From: Defluviitaleaceae bacterium
Lineage (GTDB): Bacteria > Bacillota > Clostridia > Lachnospirales > WQUN01
DNA: 37,499 nt
Assembly (NCBI GenBank): GCA_009781725.1
Contig: WQVF01000036.1
Location: forward strand, 1 to 37,499
Direction of reading: 5' to 3'
Shown: piece by piece, positions 7,700-15,761 of the stretch
Position numbering within the stretch: the first letter of the stretch is position 1
Layout of the letters: each line of letters starts with the position of its first letter
Notes under the pieces: generated by a model
Databases searched by the model: none
What the model was told of the DNA's origin: nothing
Seen by the model: the letters and a program-made list of their open reading frames with translations, nothing else
Translations under genes and position numbers: made by a program

Positions 7700-8602
7700 A
7701 TGAAGCTGGATCGTCTGCTTGGCATTCTCACAATTTTATTGCAACGGGACAGGGTAACTGCCCCATTTCTTGCGGAAAGATTCGAAGTCAACCGCCGTAC
7801 CATTGGGCGAGATATTGATACCCTTTGCCGTGCCGGGATTCCAATAATCACGCATCAAGGCATGGGCGGCGGTATTTCTATTGCCGACGGGTTTAAGCTG
7901 GATAAAAGCGTACTCACCAAGGACGAGCTGGCTGGAATAATCGCCGCAATCAAGGGCTTAGGCAGCGTATCCGAAGAGTCCCAAATCGAGCGCACTCTAG
8001 ATAAACTAGGCGCAAACGCAGATGCAGTAGTTTCCATGAACGAGCCCATTGTGATTGACCTTGCCTCCTATTATAAAGGAAACCTCACCCACAGTATTGA
8101 AAAAATAAAACATGCCATCCGGGAGTCCAGACTGATTGAGTTTGTGTATTACTATGAAAAAGGCGAGTCCCACCGGCAAATAGAGCCGTATCTCATTGTC
8201 TTTCAGTGGAGCTCCTGGTATGTATTCGGGTTTTGCGTAGAGAGGCAGGATTGGCGGTTATTCAAGCTGGTACGCCTTAGCAAGTTAACAATTTCTGATG
8301 AAAGCTTTACCCCACGGGAGATACCACCAGAAAAACGGGACTTCTACACCCATTTCACCGACGAGATTGACTTGGTCGCGATATTTGACTTTTCTGAGAA
8401 GTACCGGCTTATAGAAACATATGGCTTCGGTTCTTTTACCGAAACAGAAGAGGGGCTGCGATTGGAAGTAAGTTTTACAAACCGCGATTTTCTAATCGGC
8501 TGGCTTCTAGGATTTGGTGGAAAGGTCACGGTATTGGAACCTGAGGATATTGTGAAGGAGATTAAAACCGCTGCAAAAAATATTTTGTCCAACTACAAAT
8601 AA
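7700..8602 (+). CDS. HTH-WYL (YafY-type) transcriptional regulator
   Basis: A 300-residue protein with an N-terminal DeoR-like helix-turn-helix (MKLDRLLGILTILLQ, then FEVNRRTIGRDIDTLCRAG) and a central WYL domain around SWYVFGFCVE, where WYV replaces the eponymous WYL. A C-terminal WCX-like region follows. WYL regulators bind nucleic acid or other ligands and control DNA repair, defence or metabolism. The start at 7700 is three bases after the glycosylase stop and preceded by AGAAGGAC. The position suggests control of the surrounding repair and housecleaning run, but the target is not shown by the sequence. Confidence 0.88.
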   Translation: MKLDRLLGILTILLQRDRVTAPFLAERFEVNRRTIGRDIDTLCRAGIPIITHQGMGGGISIADGFKLDKSVLTKDELAGIIAAIKGLGSVSEESQIERTLDKLGANADAVVSMNEPIVIDLASYYKGNLTHSIEKIKHAIRESRLIEFVYYYEKGESHRQIEPYLIVFQWSSWYVFGFCVERQDWRLFKLVRLSKLTISDESFTPREIPPEKRDFYTHFTDEIDLVAIFDFSEKYRLIETYGFGSFTETEEGLRLEVSFTNRDFLIGWLLGFGGKVTVLEPEDIVKEIKTAAKNILSNYK

Positions 8603-8655
8603 ACATGGCATATAGTTGTCGTGTTTGCTGGAGCATAATTTGAAGGAGTGCATAG

Positions 8656-8671
8656 GGACGGTATACCGTCC
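8656..8671. promoter_or_regulatory. Perfect 16-bp palindrome, possible operator
   Basis: GGACGGTATACCGTCC is a perfect dyad about 48 bases before the PNPOx-like start and 54 bases after the WYL gene. No clear -35/-10 pair overlaps it. It could be an operator for the neighbouring WYL regulator, or a short stem. The rest of the 8603-8718 gap shows nothing else that I can support. Confidence 0.4.
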
Positions 8672-8718
8672 TGACTCGAACATAAATGCGCCGTAAAGAG
8701 GCGATTGGAGGCAATACC

Positions 8719-9129
8719 ATGGAAATCATCATGAAAGCCGAAGAACTAGTAAAAAGCTGCAATGCATTCAACCTGGCGTCAGTCGGAGAAAATGGCTACC
8801 CACGGATATGTGTGCTATCCAAAACCAAAGCCGATGGTATTAAAAAGTTATACGCATCCACCGGCATGGTCAGCACAAAGGTCAAGCATTTCAAAGCCAA
8901 CCCAAAGGCAAGTGCCTGCATTTGGAAAGGCGGCGACAGTATCACTCTGATTGGCACAGTCAAGGTAACCCAAGATCCTGCCGTGCTCAAAGAAAACTGG
9001 CTTGACTGGTTTACCGAGCATTATACTGGTATAGATGATCCTAACTACTGTGTACTGGAATTTACCACCGAGGAAGCGGTTCTGTGGGTAGGCGGCGAGT
9101 TTGCTACTGTTGGAGGGGATGAGCTGTAA
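8719..9129 (+). CDS. Pyridoxamine 5'-phosphate oxidase (PNPOx)-like flavin-binding protein
   Basis: A 136-residue protein with the split-barrel flavin-binding fold of the PNPOx-like family, close to general stress protein 26 types: LVKSCNAFNLASVGENGYPRI at the N-terminus, a KVKHFKANPKAS segment and the GTVKVTQDP strand. Such proteins bind FMN, F420 or haem and reduce small molecules; true PdxH activity is not implied. The start at 8719 is chosen over 8686 because TTGGAGGC precedes it. It is followed two bases after its stop by the AlkZ-related gene, so the pair is probably one transcription unit. Confidence 0.82.
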   Translation: MEIIMKAEELVKSCNAFNLASVGENGYPRICVLSKTKADGIKKLYASTGMVSTKVKHFKANPKASACIWKGGDSITLIGTVKVTQDPAVLKENWLDWFTEHYTGIDDPNYCVLEFTTEEAVLWVGGEFATVGGDEL

Positions 9130-9131
9130 GC

Positions 9132-9833
9132 ATGATTCGAAATTACGATGATTTTGTTGCGAAATTATTAGAGGTAGGCTTTGCCATGGGTGGTGGCAAC
9201 AGCGAGGGCATTTACACCATTGTTCCATGGAACTGGAATGAGGAGCCACCACTTGACAGCCCCATCCGCTGGCATACCGAGGACAAAGAGACCGACCCAT
9301 GGGAATGGCGGATTCGCGTCTTGGAGGAGCGGGATGATATTGCCTACGCCAAGATGTTTTTTAAGAAAAGCGGCTTTATTACTAAGCGGTGGTATCCGTA
9401 TTTTCTCGCGGCCCGGCGGGGAGGTTTGGACTTCGAGGAAACATATGCCGAAGGGACAGTCAGCCACTTCGCAAAGCGGATATACGATGTCATCTCGGCC
9501 CATGACCGGCTCCCACTACATGACATCAAGACATTAGGAGAATTCACCAGAGATGAAAAAGCCGGCTTTGACAGGGCACTCACCGAGTTACAGATGAAAT
9601 TGTTTATTACCATGTGCGGTAATCAATACAGGATATCGAAGAGTGGCGAGTTAAATAGAAATTGGCCATCGACGGTGCTATGTACGACTGAGAAGTTTTG
9701 GGGTGAGGATGTATTCAAAAAGGCAAATGACATTACCCCCGAGCAAGCCAAAAACGAGTTAACAGCTCAGATTTTAATGATTAATCCTTCTGCCCCCGAG
9801 AAGAAAATAATCAAGTTCATTTATGGTTCATGA
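9132..9833 (+). CDS. AlkZ-related protein
   Basis: A 233-residue protein resembling the group named AlkZ-related in Clostridia. It has the conserved block PIRWHTEDKETDPWEWR followed by FFKKSGFITKRWYPYFLAARR. AlkZ/YcaQ proteins are winged-helix DNA glycosylases that unhook crosslinked or alkylated bases. This shorter relative has no established activity and the YcaQ catalytic QxQ/QxD motif is not visible, so a DNA role is only inferred. It ends convergently with ylxP, sharing the six bases TCATGA at 9828-9833 as stop codons on both strands. Confidence 0.7.
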   Translation: MIRNYDDFVAKLLEVGFAMGGGNSEGIYTIVPWNWNEEPPLDSPIRWHTEDKETDPWEWRIRVLEERDDIAYAKMFFKKSGFITKRWYPYFLAARRGGLDFEETYAEGTVSHFAKRIYDVISAHDRLPLHDIKTLGEFTRDEKAGFDRALTELQMKLFITMCGNQYRISKSGELNRNWPSTVLCTTEKFWGEDVFKKANDITPEQAKNELTAQILMINPSAPEKKIIKFIYGS

Positions 9834-10100
9834 CACAACTGACGTCAACTCTGCATCAGCATTCCTTTCCATAAACCGAATAATCTCATCCAACGACCTC
9901 TGGGCATGAGCAATATCCCCAGACACAATGGCAACACCAATAGTCAACGTCTGATGCATATCCTGGGTATCAATCTCGGCGATAGACGCATTAAACCGCT
10001 GCCGCGCCTTTTCTATAAGGCTGCGGCATATTTGACGTTTATCCTTTAGAGAGTTTGCATGAGGGATATAGAAAGTTAGTTCCGCGGATTCGATGTACAT
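9828..10100 (-). CDS. ylxP: YlxP-like protein (DUF503)
   Basis: A 90-residue DUF503 protein. It shows the family pattern: a first strand ending in IPHANSLKDKR, a long helix, FNASIAEID, LTIGVAIVSGD and the last helix EIIRFMERN. In many Bacillota it lies in the nusA-infB-rbfA cluster and is thought to act near ribosome maturation; the exact role is open. Here it stands alone after a nitroreductase gene. The start at 10100 is chosen because GAGGAGGT lies seven bases upstream, and this SD is the 3' arm of a strong palindrome, which could control translation. Confidence 0.88.
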   Translation of the reverse strand: MYIESAELTFYIPHANSLKDKRQICRSLIEKARQRFNASIAEIDTQDMHQTLTIGVAIVSGDIAHAQRSLDEIIRFMERNADAELTSVVS

Positions 10101-10104
10101 ATTT

Positions 10105-10171
10105 GACCTCCTCGGAAATAGGGAAAACAAGCTGAACTTCAAGCTTGTTTTTCCTATTTCCGAGGAGGTTT
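10105..10171 (-). repeat. SD-bearing palindrome, copy 2
   Basis: A nearly perfect palindrome with arms about 29 bases long, read on the minus strand from AACCTCCTCGG to CCGAGGAGGTC. It fills the whole gap between the nitroreductase stop (two bases away) and the ylxP start (four bases away). The GAGGAGGT at its 3' end is the only SD for ylxP, and the 5' arm is its exact complement. It is the same element as 4981-5047 and has the same orientation to the downstream gene. Confidence 0.88.
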
Positions 10172-10172
10172 A

Positions 10173-10868
10173 TTAAATTACCGTCCCGGTATAAACACAG
10201 CCTTTTCGCACTGGTGGGTTTGTTTCCTTGATGAAGCTAAAGTTCTTGCTTTCCTCCGCAATATGGCAGATTGCTATGCCCAAATCAATTGTATGCATTC
10301 GGTTAAACATAAGCCCCAGCAGTGGGTTGGCTTTTTTGCGGTAGCAATGGATTTTGCCGCCTTCAGCTATAAAGTACCAGTTTTGAGCATTGATTGCGCT
10401 TGGGGCCAGGCGGGCGGCCTCCAGCCTTGGGTCGGTGCCTTCACTGATATCAAGTAAAGGCTTTCGCTTATACTCGGAACTCTCTCGGTGCAGGGGTTCG
10501 GCTGGTATTCCGAAGGACATGGAGATTACATGGGGTAGGGGGGAGTCTTCTTTTTCCGTTGGCTTGGCAGCTCCCAGCCAGCAAGTGCCGATTCCCATCT
10601 CAGATAGGAGCAAATCAATCTGTTGCCCGATAAAACCGATGTTTTCTAAGAAGCCTTCTTTTTCCTCACTTCCGAAAATCAGATATTGCGGGGCTTTGAT
10701 GTTGAACATGCCCTTTGTTTTGCTTGCGATTTCGATAGAGTATGGGATTTCTGGGTAAAGGGGTTTCACCCTTTCGAATAGTGACCGCACCCTTTCAAGG
10801 ATTGCGGCATCCAGCGGGGCGGGGTCATACTTTCTTATAGATTTCCGTTTGCGGATTAGGTCTTTCAT
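10173..10868 (-). CDS. Nitroreductase family protein
   Basis: A 231-residue FMN-dependent nitroreductase-fold protein. The N-terminal RKSIRKYDPAPLD is the usual FMN-phosphate binding stretch, MGIGTCWLG is the central helix motif, and RLAPSAINAQNWYF carries the second typical motif. Family members reduce nitro groups, quinones or flavins with NAD(P)H. The physiological substrate is unknown. ATG 10868 has AAAGGAGGAG upstream. It lies 12 bases after an acetyltransferase gene and is followed at once by the SD-bearing palindrome before ylxP. Confidence 0.85.
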   Translation of the reverse strand: MKDLIRKRKSIRKYDPAPLDAAILERVRSLFERVKPLYPEIPYSIEIASKTKGMFNIKAPQYLIFGSEEKEGFLENIGFIGQQIDLLLSEMGIGTCWLGAAKPTEKEDSPLPHVISMSFGIPAEPLHRESSEYKRKPLLDISEGTDPRLEAARLAPSAINAQNWYFIAEGGKIHCYRKKANPLLGLMFNRMHTIDLGIAICHIAEESKNFSFIKETNPPVRKGCVYTGTVI

Positions 10869-10880
10869 TGTGCTCCTCCT

Positions 10881-11726
10881 TTACGTCTCAGACAAAGCCG
10901 GGAAACGAAAATATTCCGGCAGGTTCCACTTCCCTTTTATGAAATATGGCTCATCCAGTGGCTCCCAGCGAGGATTTATGCCCAACCAATCTGGGTTGAA
11001 CCCGAACTCTATGCTCGTCACACCTTGAAATGGCAATTCCTTTGCAAGGGCGTCCATGGATATCGTTTTTGTTGGAATCACTTCCGCTAAAAATAACTCA
11101 TCGCCCTCTTGAGCTGCAATAGTAACCGCTTCGCATCCCGGTAAAAAATAAATATGATTCCTGTACATACCATTTGTTAGCATTTGGCATATCTGAACCG
11201 GTTGGGTATTCACGCTGTCAAGAATATTGGAATAGATTTGCCTGTTATGCAAGGCCCTCTGTACAGCCTCATCATCAGGGTGACATTTTACTGCTATTTC
11301 CGGTGAGTTATTTATCCCAATGTCAATCTCTGGATAATATGTTTGTACCGGTTTAAACCCAAAGTGGGGATAAAAATCAATCACTGTTTCATTCGCGCCT
11401 AAAAAAGCTGGAGTATCGGGGTATTTATTGAGTGTATGGTTCATCAGCAATCGCGAAAGTCCCTTACCTCGTTCACTTTTCCGCGTGGCAACCGCTCCAT
11501 ACTGGTGTGCTCGGATTGGTTGCCCATTAACAAGCATATCTGTTTTAAAAATACTGACATTGGCCAGCATTTTGCCATTTTCGATAATGGAGTAGCTTTC
11601 ATATCGCTCGTCCCAAAGGTTCCGCGCAACCCATGGCTCGAAGGAAAAATGGAAAACATCCTTAATAAGATTGTCATAAGCGGCAGTGTAAATAGGGTCG
11701 CAGCTGTTGTTCATAGATATTGTCAT
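10881..11726 (-). CDS. GNAT family N-acetyltransferase
   Basis: A 281-residue acetyltransferase. The acetyl-CoA binding motif A reads RKSERGKGLSRLLMNHT, after the strand HQYGAVAT and before VIDFYPHFGF, the usual GNAT order. The C-terminal 130 residues form a second domain of unknown role, as in enhanced-intracellular-survival-like two-domain GNATs. Substrate not known. The start at 11726 is preceded by GAGGTGAG; an internal ATG four codons on is possible. On the minus strand it follows yaiI after a 63-base gap that contains one copy of the motif GTTTTGTCATTAATG. Confidence 0.82.
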   Translation of the reverse strand: MTISMNNSCDPIYTAAYDNLIKDVFHFSFEPWVARNLWDERYESYSIIENGKMLANVSIFKTDMLVNGQPIRAHQYGAVATRKSERGKGLSRLLMNHTLNKYPDTPAFLGANETVIDFYPHFGFKPVQTYYPEIDIGINNSPEIAVKCHPDDEAVQRALHNRQIYSNILDSVNTQPVQICQMLTNGMYRNHIYFLPGCEAVTIAAQEGDELFLAEVIPTKTISMDALAKELPFQGVTSIEFGFNPDWLGINPRWEPLDEPYFIKGKWNLPEYFRFPALSET

Positions 11727-11789
11727 AACTCACCTCGTTTATGCTTATATGTTACTTTTCTGGTTTCGGCATTAATGACAAAACAGGGA

Positions 11790-12218
11790 TTATACCAGCA
11801 GTTTTCTCAAGCTCGCCTCGAAAGATGCATTTTGCTCTGGTGTGCGCTTGGAGGGGCCTTTCAGCCGGCCCCCTGCCATGCGGATTTTCTTTGCAGTATG
11901 CCGCTGCATTAGCAGTCCGTCGATATTACTGTCTGTGAAGACCATCCCGTCTTGGCTAATGGGTACGGCCCTGCGAGCTAGACACATAGCGGCTAGCCCG
12001 TAGTCTTGGGTCACAACGATATCGCCTGGGGATATCATATTTACCAGCGTAAAATCCACGCTATCGCTTCCAGTGGAGACGGTGATTGTCTTCGCGCCAG
12101 GTTTTTCAAACACATGGGAAGAGTCGCAGATTATCACGCAATCAATATTGGCTTGACTTGCTAAGCGTACCGTAATATCCACCACTGGGCAGCCGTCGGC
12201 ATCAATATATACTGTCAT
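11790..12218 (-). CDS. YaiI/YqxD family protein (DUF188)
   Basis: A 142-residue DUF188 protein. It begins VYIDADGCPVVD, typical of the family, and has SDSVDF, DIVVTQDYGLAAMCL and the C-terminal KRMAGGRLKGPSKRT-like run. The fold is related to PIN-type nucleases and the acidic residues could bind metal, but the function is not established. The start at 12218 follows GGGAGAGG and is one base after the DUF1905 stop, so the two are probably co-translated. Confidence 0.88.
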   Translation of the reverse strand: MTVYIDADGCPVVDITVRLASQANIDCVIICDSSHVFEKPGAKTITVSTGSDSVDFTLVNMISPGDIVVTQDYGLAAMCLARRAVPISQDGMVFTDSNIDGLLMQRHTAKKIRMAGGRLKGPSKRTPEQNASFEASLRKLLV

Positions 12219-12219
12219 G

Positions 12220-12519
12220 CTATGCCCTCTCCCGAATCGTAACACGCACAGTGTCCCCTGGCTGTTTTCCGATTTTCCCACGGATATCCTTCAGTATACC
12301 GATCACATAGCATACCGTGCCATCAGGATTTTTCACGCCCATATTGACCACGTTGCCCTCATATGGTTCATCGTCAAAAGTAGCATGGACTTTTACCCTG
12401 CCTTTGCCGAACTCTGCGCGGATATCGTATGGGAAAGTGACATATGCACCGCCCCTGCCGGATTCGGTAGACTTAATGATGGCATCGTACTCATATGTCT
12501 TACCCTTCAATCCATTCAC
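12220..12519 (-). CDS. DUF1905 domain protein
   Basis: A 99-residue DUF1905 protein with YVTFPYDIRAEFGKGRVKV, ATFDDEPYEG and IRGKIGKQPGDTVRVTI, a small beta-barrel fold of unknown function. The start is not certain: GTG at 12519 overlaps the previous gene by 20 bases, while TTG at 12508-12510 has a weak GGGTG upstream and gives a more family-like N-terminus. It lies in a packed minus-strand run between an ArsC/Spx-like gene and yaiI. Confidence 0.85.
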   Translation of the reverse strand: MNGLKGKTYEYDAIIKSTESGRGGAYVTFPYDIRAEFGKGRVKVHATFDDEPYEGNVVNMGVKNPDGTVCYVIGILKDIRGKIGKQPGDTVRVTIRERA

Positions 12520-12847
12520 CCCAAATTTCTGGTTTTAATCCTACAGTGGCCTTCTTCCCATTGCGGACAATAGGGGTTTTGAACATCCCTGGATTGTCCT
12601 GTAGCCGTTCTTCCACATCTGATTGACTGGCCAAATGTGCTATATATTGGTTTTCGTATTCCTTGGACTTTTCGTCAATTAAGTTTGCCATTCCGCCTAC
12701 GGCGTTTTTTACACTTTGGTATTCGCCTTTACTCAGGCCATATTTTACAACGTCTATTAGCTGGTACTTTATGCGCCGCTCTTTGAAAAACCGCTCGGCC
12801 TTCTTGGTGTTAAAGCATTTGGCTTTGCCGAAGATTTGGATGTTCAT
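12500..12847 (-). CDS. ArsC/Spx-like thioredoxin-fold protein
   Basis: A 115-residue ArsC-superfamily protein. It starts IQIFGKAKCFNTKKAERFF, with the single active-site cysteine C11, and ends with MFKTPIVRNGKKATVGLKPE, the usual cis-proline and C-terminal block. Relatives include glutathione-dependent arsenate reductases and Spx/MgsR regulators. Only one cysteine is present at the N-terminal site (no CxxC), so a classic Spx switch is unlikely. The arsenate role is unproven, and no arsenite exporter is nearby. The start overlaps the upstream gene as ATGA. Confidence 0.85.
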   Translation of the reverse strand: MNIQIFGKAKCFNTKKAERFFKERRIKYQLIDVVKYGLSKGEYQSVKNAVGGMANLIDEKSKEYENQYIAHLASQSDVEERLQDNPGMFKTPIVRNGKKATVGLKPEIWGEWIEG

Positions 12848-13548
12848 TTTGCACCGTCCATTTTCAGATATCCGCCGTGATAGGCCACTATGCCCTTTGG
12901 ATTGCGGGATTTAATTTTTTCGAAGGAAGCTGTTGCCTGCTCCATTTCATGGGTATGGACGGGATTGGGGCCTTTAAGCTCTACCATTTGCCCCCATTTA
13001 ATATTACACGCATCGCCACAAATTATTATTCCGCTGTCCTTGTGAAGTAGTACGATATGACCTGGCGTGTGGCCTGGGGTGTGGATTACTTCGATTCCGC
13101 CGCAAAGGGGTAGGATTTCACCGTCGTGTAAAGTTTTATTGATTGTGATTTTATTTTTTTCATAATGTTCTTTTTGCCCGTCGACCCGTTCTTGCATTTC
13201 TGGGTCAAGATTGTCGTAGTTGGCGAAGCGTGCCGCCAGCTTGATTGGAGTAATGCGGCCATCAATGTAGGGAGCTTCGTCTTCGTGGGCCAGTACTTGA
13301 AGGTTGGGGGCCAGTTTTTGCAAATCAGTTATGCAGCCGATGTGATCCCAATCTTGATGGGTGATTATTATGTGTGTCAGGTTTTTTGCATCAAAGCCCT
13401 CGGTCTCGATGGCTTTAACAATGTCTTCGGTTTGGCCGGGATAACCTGCGTCGATTAACACCAGATTCTTTTCATCCCACAATAAAACCAAATAAACCGT
13501 ACCCATTCCGCTAATGGGTAGTAATGCTGCGTTTTCAACATTTTTCAT
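12844..13548 (-). CDS. Metallo-beta-lactamase fold hydrolase
   Basis: A 234-residue MBL-fold protein. The metal site is clear: THQDWDH (HxxxDH core), TPGHTPGH, CGDACN and the final AYHGG histidine. Such enzymes act on thioesters, lactones, nucleotides or antibiotics; substrate is not evident and it is closest in style to general glyoxalase II-like hydrolases. Start 13548 is preferred because GGAGGC lies nine bases upstream; an upstream start at 13587 would overlap the EFR1 gene. It overlaps the following ArsC-like gene as ATGA. Confidence 0.85.
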   Translation of the reverse strand: MKNVENAALLPISGMGTVYLVLLWDEKNLVLIDAGYPGQTEDIVKAIETEGFDAKNLTHIIITHQDWDHIGCITDLQKLAPNLQVLAHEDEAPYIDGRITPIKLAARFANYDNLDPEMQERVDGQKEHYEKNKITINKTLHDGEILPLCGGIEVIHTPGHTPGHIVLLHKDSGIIICGDACNIKWGQMVELKGPNPVHTHEMEQATASFEKIKSRNPKGIVAYHGGYLKMDGAK

Positions 13549-13573
13549 TGTGATGCCTCCACTCCATTTTTTT

Positions 13574-14389
13574 CTATTCAGGCCCATTATACTGCCATCC
13601 GGGTCTCCTGTGAAATAGTACAGTTATCGCTCTTTCGGGGCACATATTCACACAGCGGTAACAGAGAGTGCAATTGCCTTTTTGCTTGACTTCGTTTCCT
13701 GTGTTTTCTAGGTTTTTCATCGGGCAGACTTTGACACATATATTGCATACCGTGCAATTTTTTCTGATTCGCACATCATTTTCTCTCATCTTTTCTACAG
13801 AAAATCGGCGTTTATCAATATTAAAGCCTGATTTGTTGCGATTGTTGGTGTCTTCCTTGCTATCCCCTTGCCAGGCAACGCCTTGGATTTTTCCTATAAT
13901 CTGCGAAAATCTCGTAAAGCCTCGCTTTTTTACAATGCCGGACTTGATATCCTGGCAAACACGAACCATTTTAGCCTCGGCTTTGGTTATATACCGCTGG
14001 ATTTTCTTTTTGTTAGGCCGCCATAGTGGTACATTGCCTACATTACTGGGCATTTTGAAATGCTCGGCGTAAATCACATCAATTGTTGCGTCCCAAAACA
14101 TATCAGTAAAGACCCTGGATCCATCGCCAGAAAATGCAACTTGGGTCGCAAAGATGATTATCTTTTTCCCGGCAAGCTCATTCATATGCTTGGCCACAAA
14201 TTCCCGCATAATGCGGGGTATACGAGATGCATAGATGGGATAGCAGAACGCTATGATGTTATGTGCCTTGATTTTTTCGGTAAAATTAACGTCGTCTTCA
14301 ATGGATAGGCATTTACTGTCCATTTTGCGGCTAAACAGCTCCGCTATGAATTTTGAGTTTCCTGTTGCGGAAAAATATAAGGTTAACAT
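13574..14389 (-). CDS. EFR1-type flavodoxin-ferredoxin protein
   Basis: A 271-residue protein with an N-terminal flavodoxin-like domain (YFSATGNSKF as FMN phosphate loop, FCYPIYASRIP) and a C-terminal bacterial ferredoxin with two cluster motifs, CTVCNICVKVCP and CTLCYRCVNMCP, for two 4Fe-4S clusters. EFR1-family proteins are thought to carry electrons in anaerobes, joining FMN and iron-sulfur chemistry in one chain. The start overlaps the end of sfsA by 7 bases. The presence of this protein supports an anaerobic lifestyle. Confidence 0.88.
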   Translation of the reverse strand: MLTLYFSATGNSKFIAELFSRKMDSKCLSIEDDVNFTEKIKAHNIIAFCYPIYASRIPRIMREFVAKHMNELAGKKIIIFATQVAFSGDGSRVFTDMFWDATIDVIYAEHFKMPSNVGNVPLWRPNKKKIQRYITKAEAKMVRVCQDIKSGIVKKRGFTRFSQIIGKIQGVAWQGDSKEDTNNRNKSGFNIDKRRFSVEKMRENDVRIRKNCTVCNICVKVCPMKNLENTGNEVKQKGNCTLCYRCVNMCPERAITVLFHRRPGWQYNGPE

Positions 14390-15084
14390 GTGGCAGCACC
14401 TCCCATGTTAATATGTACGGGATTTCTTATAGTTAGGCTATCCGGCGTCACGATACAATCCACCGCCGATATCTTTACCCCCGCTTTCTCGGCTGCAACA
14501 AGAGCTGTGCCAAATTCGGGATGAGTTGCATAATTAGGCGAAAAATGCTTTATGCCATTCATCTTTATAACGAATACAACATGGGATTCAAACCCATCAC
14601 TAATGCAACAGGTTAGCCCTTGTAGATGCTTAATCCCCCGCTGGGTAGGCGCATCAGGAAACATTGCTATATTATCGGCTTCCAAGGTTACACCCTTGAC
14701 TTCGATGAAGATTTTCCGCTTCGCCGTCTCTATATAAAAGTCATATCGGGAATCACCGTATTTTGCCTCGGGTTTGATGTGGGTAATATCTTTAATATAT
14801 TTTCCGGATTGCAGATATTCCAAGAAAACCTTATTCGGGGCTTGACTGTCCATATTTACTAACCGTTCGCCCTTCCACACTACAACCAAATCGTATTTCG
14901 TGACCCGCTCAATTTTATCCGACCGGTTTATGTAAACCCGGGTACCGGGTATAAGCAGCTCCTTGCAGCGGCCCGTGTTCTTTACATGGCAAAGCTCCAG
15001 TTGGCCACCCACATCAACCTCGGCAATAAAACGATTGGGCCTGGCGTGAAAAATTCCTCCCTGTATAGTATTGTACAGTTTCAT
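14383..15084 (-). CDS. sfsA: SfsA family DNA/RNA nuclease-like protein
   Basis: A 233-residue SfsA protein. It shows FIAEVDVGGQLELCHVKNTGRCKELL, the nuclease-like core DSRYDFYIETAKRKIFIEVKGVTLE (D-x(n)-ExK), MFPDAPTQRGIKHL and SPNYATHPEFG. First described as a sugar fermentation stimulation factor in E. coli, the family has a restriction-nuclease-type fold. The ATG at 15084 lies three bases after the TAG of the preceding metallopeptidase gene. A longer upstream reading would run through that gene and is not preferred. Confidence 0.92.
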   Translation of the reverse strand: MKLYNTIQGGIFHARPNRFIAEVDVGGQLELCHVKNTGRCKELLIPGTRVYINRSDKIERVTKYDLVVVWKGERLVNMDSQAPNKVFLEYLQSGKYIKDITHIKPEAKYGDSRYDFYIETAKRKIFIEVKGVTLEADNIAMFPDAPTQRGIKHLQGLTCCISDGFESHVVFVIKMNGIKHFSPNYATHPEFGTALVAAEKAGVKISAVDCIVTPDSLTIRNPVHINMGGAATC

Positions 15085-15086
15085 GT

Positions 15087-15761
15087 CTAGCCCCAATCCT
15101 CGCTGGCGAGTTTCTTTTGTAGTATTTTTAGCTGAGCTTTGCGCTTTTTGTAATCCGGTAAAACACCAGTCACTACCCCCCAAAACCGTGGGGAGTGATT
15201 CATTTCCTTTAGATGGGCTAACTCGTGAACGACTACGTAATCAATGACATCGTCGTCAGCCATTATCAATCGCCAGGAAAAATTCAGGCTCTTTTTTGAC
15301 GAACAGCTACCCCAGCGAGTTTTTGCGCTGTTTACCTTAACTGTCGAGGGGTACAATCCCATTTGCGCCGCAAAGAAAGACACGCGGTTACAAAGATGCG
15401 CTTTTGCAAGGATTTTATATATCTGAATACATGTGGCCTTAATCTGCTCCGGTGCTAGGCCTGGAGGCATGTAAAGCTCTTCGCCGTCAAAGCCCGCACT
15501 TTTTCCGCTACGTGGGGTAATAGGATATTGTTCATCTCGGATAATTACGTCACTGCCATAATCAAGTGCGAAGGAATCTTTATTTTCGGCTTGTATCTGC
15601 TGTTTGGTGAGATTTTTTATTATCCACTGTTCCTTTGAAGAAACAAAACGGTCGATATCCTGTTTTGGCATCCTATGTGGAGCACGGACTTCTACTTGAC
15701 CGTTGCGGATATAGATTGCTGCGGTTTTTCGATTGGAGCGGGTTAAAATATACTGAATCAC
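15087..15761 (-). CDS. YgjP-like M48-family metallopeptidase (first copy)
   Basis: A 224-residue YgjP/SprT-like zinc peptidase. The catalytic motif is HELAHLKEMNHSPRFW (HExxH plus downstream His), preceded by KTRWGSCSSKKSLNFSWRLIMA, the YgjP signature. The start is GTG at 15759-15761, with AAGGAG upstream, overlapping the stop of the tag remnant as GTGA. This overlap shows that tag was once an intact coupled neighbour. A second YgjP-like gene lies at 33270-33983 beside a restriction-gene remnant. Confidence 0.9.
   Translation of the reverse strand: MIQYILTRSNRKTAAIYIRNGQVEVRAPHRMPKQDIDRFVSSKEQWIIKNLTKQQIQAENKDSFALDYGSDVIIRDEQYPITPRSGKSAGFDGEELYMPPGLAPEQIKATCIQIYKILAKAHLCNRVSFFAAQMGLYPSTVKVNSAKTRWGSCSSKKSLNFSWRLIMADDDVIDYVVVHELAHLKEMNHSPRFWGVVTGVLPDYKKRKAQLKILQKKLASEDWG

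Noticed and set aside
9828-9833. Shared stop TCATGA of convergent genes as a special signal
   Set aside because: The palindromic hexamer gives stops on both strands, a neat packing effect, but it needs no further explanation.
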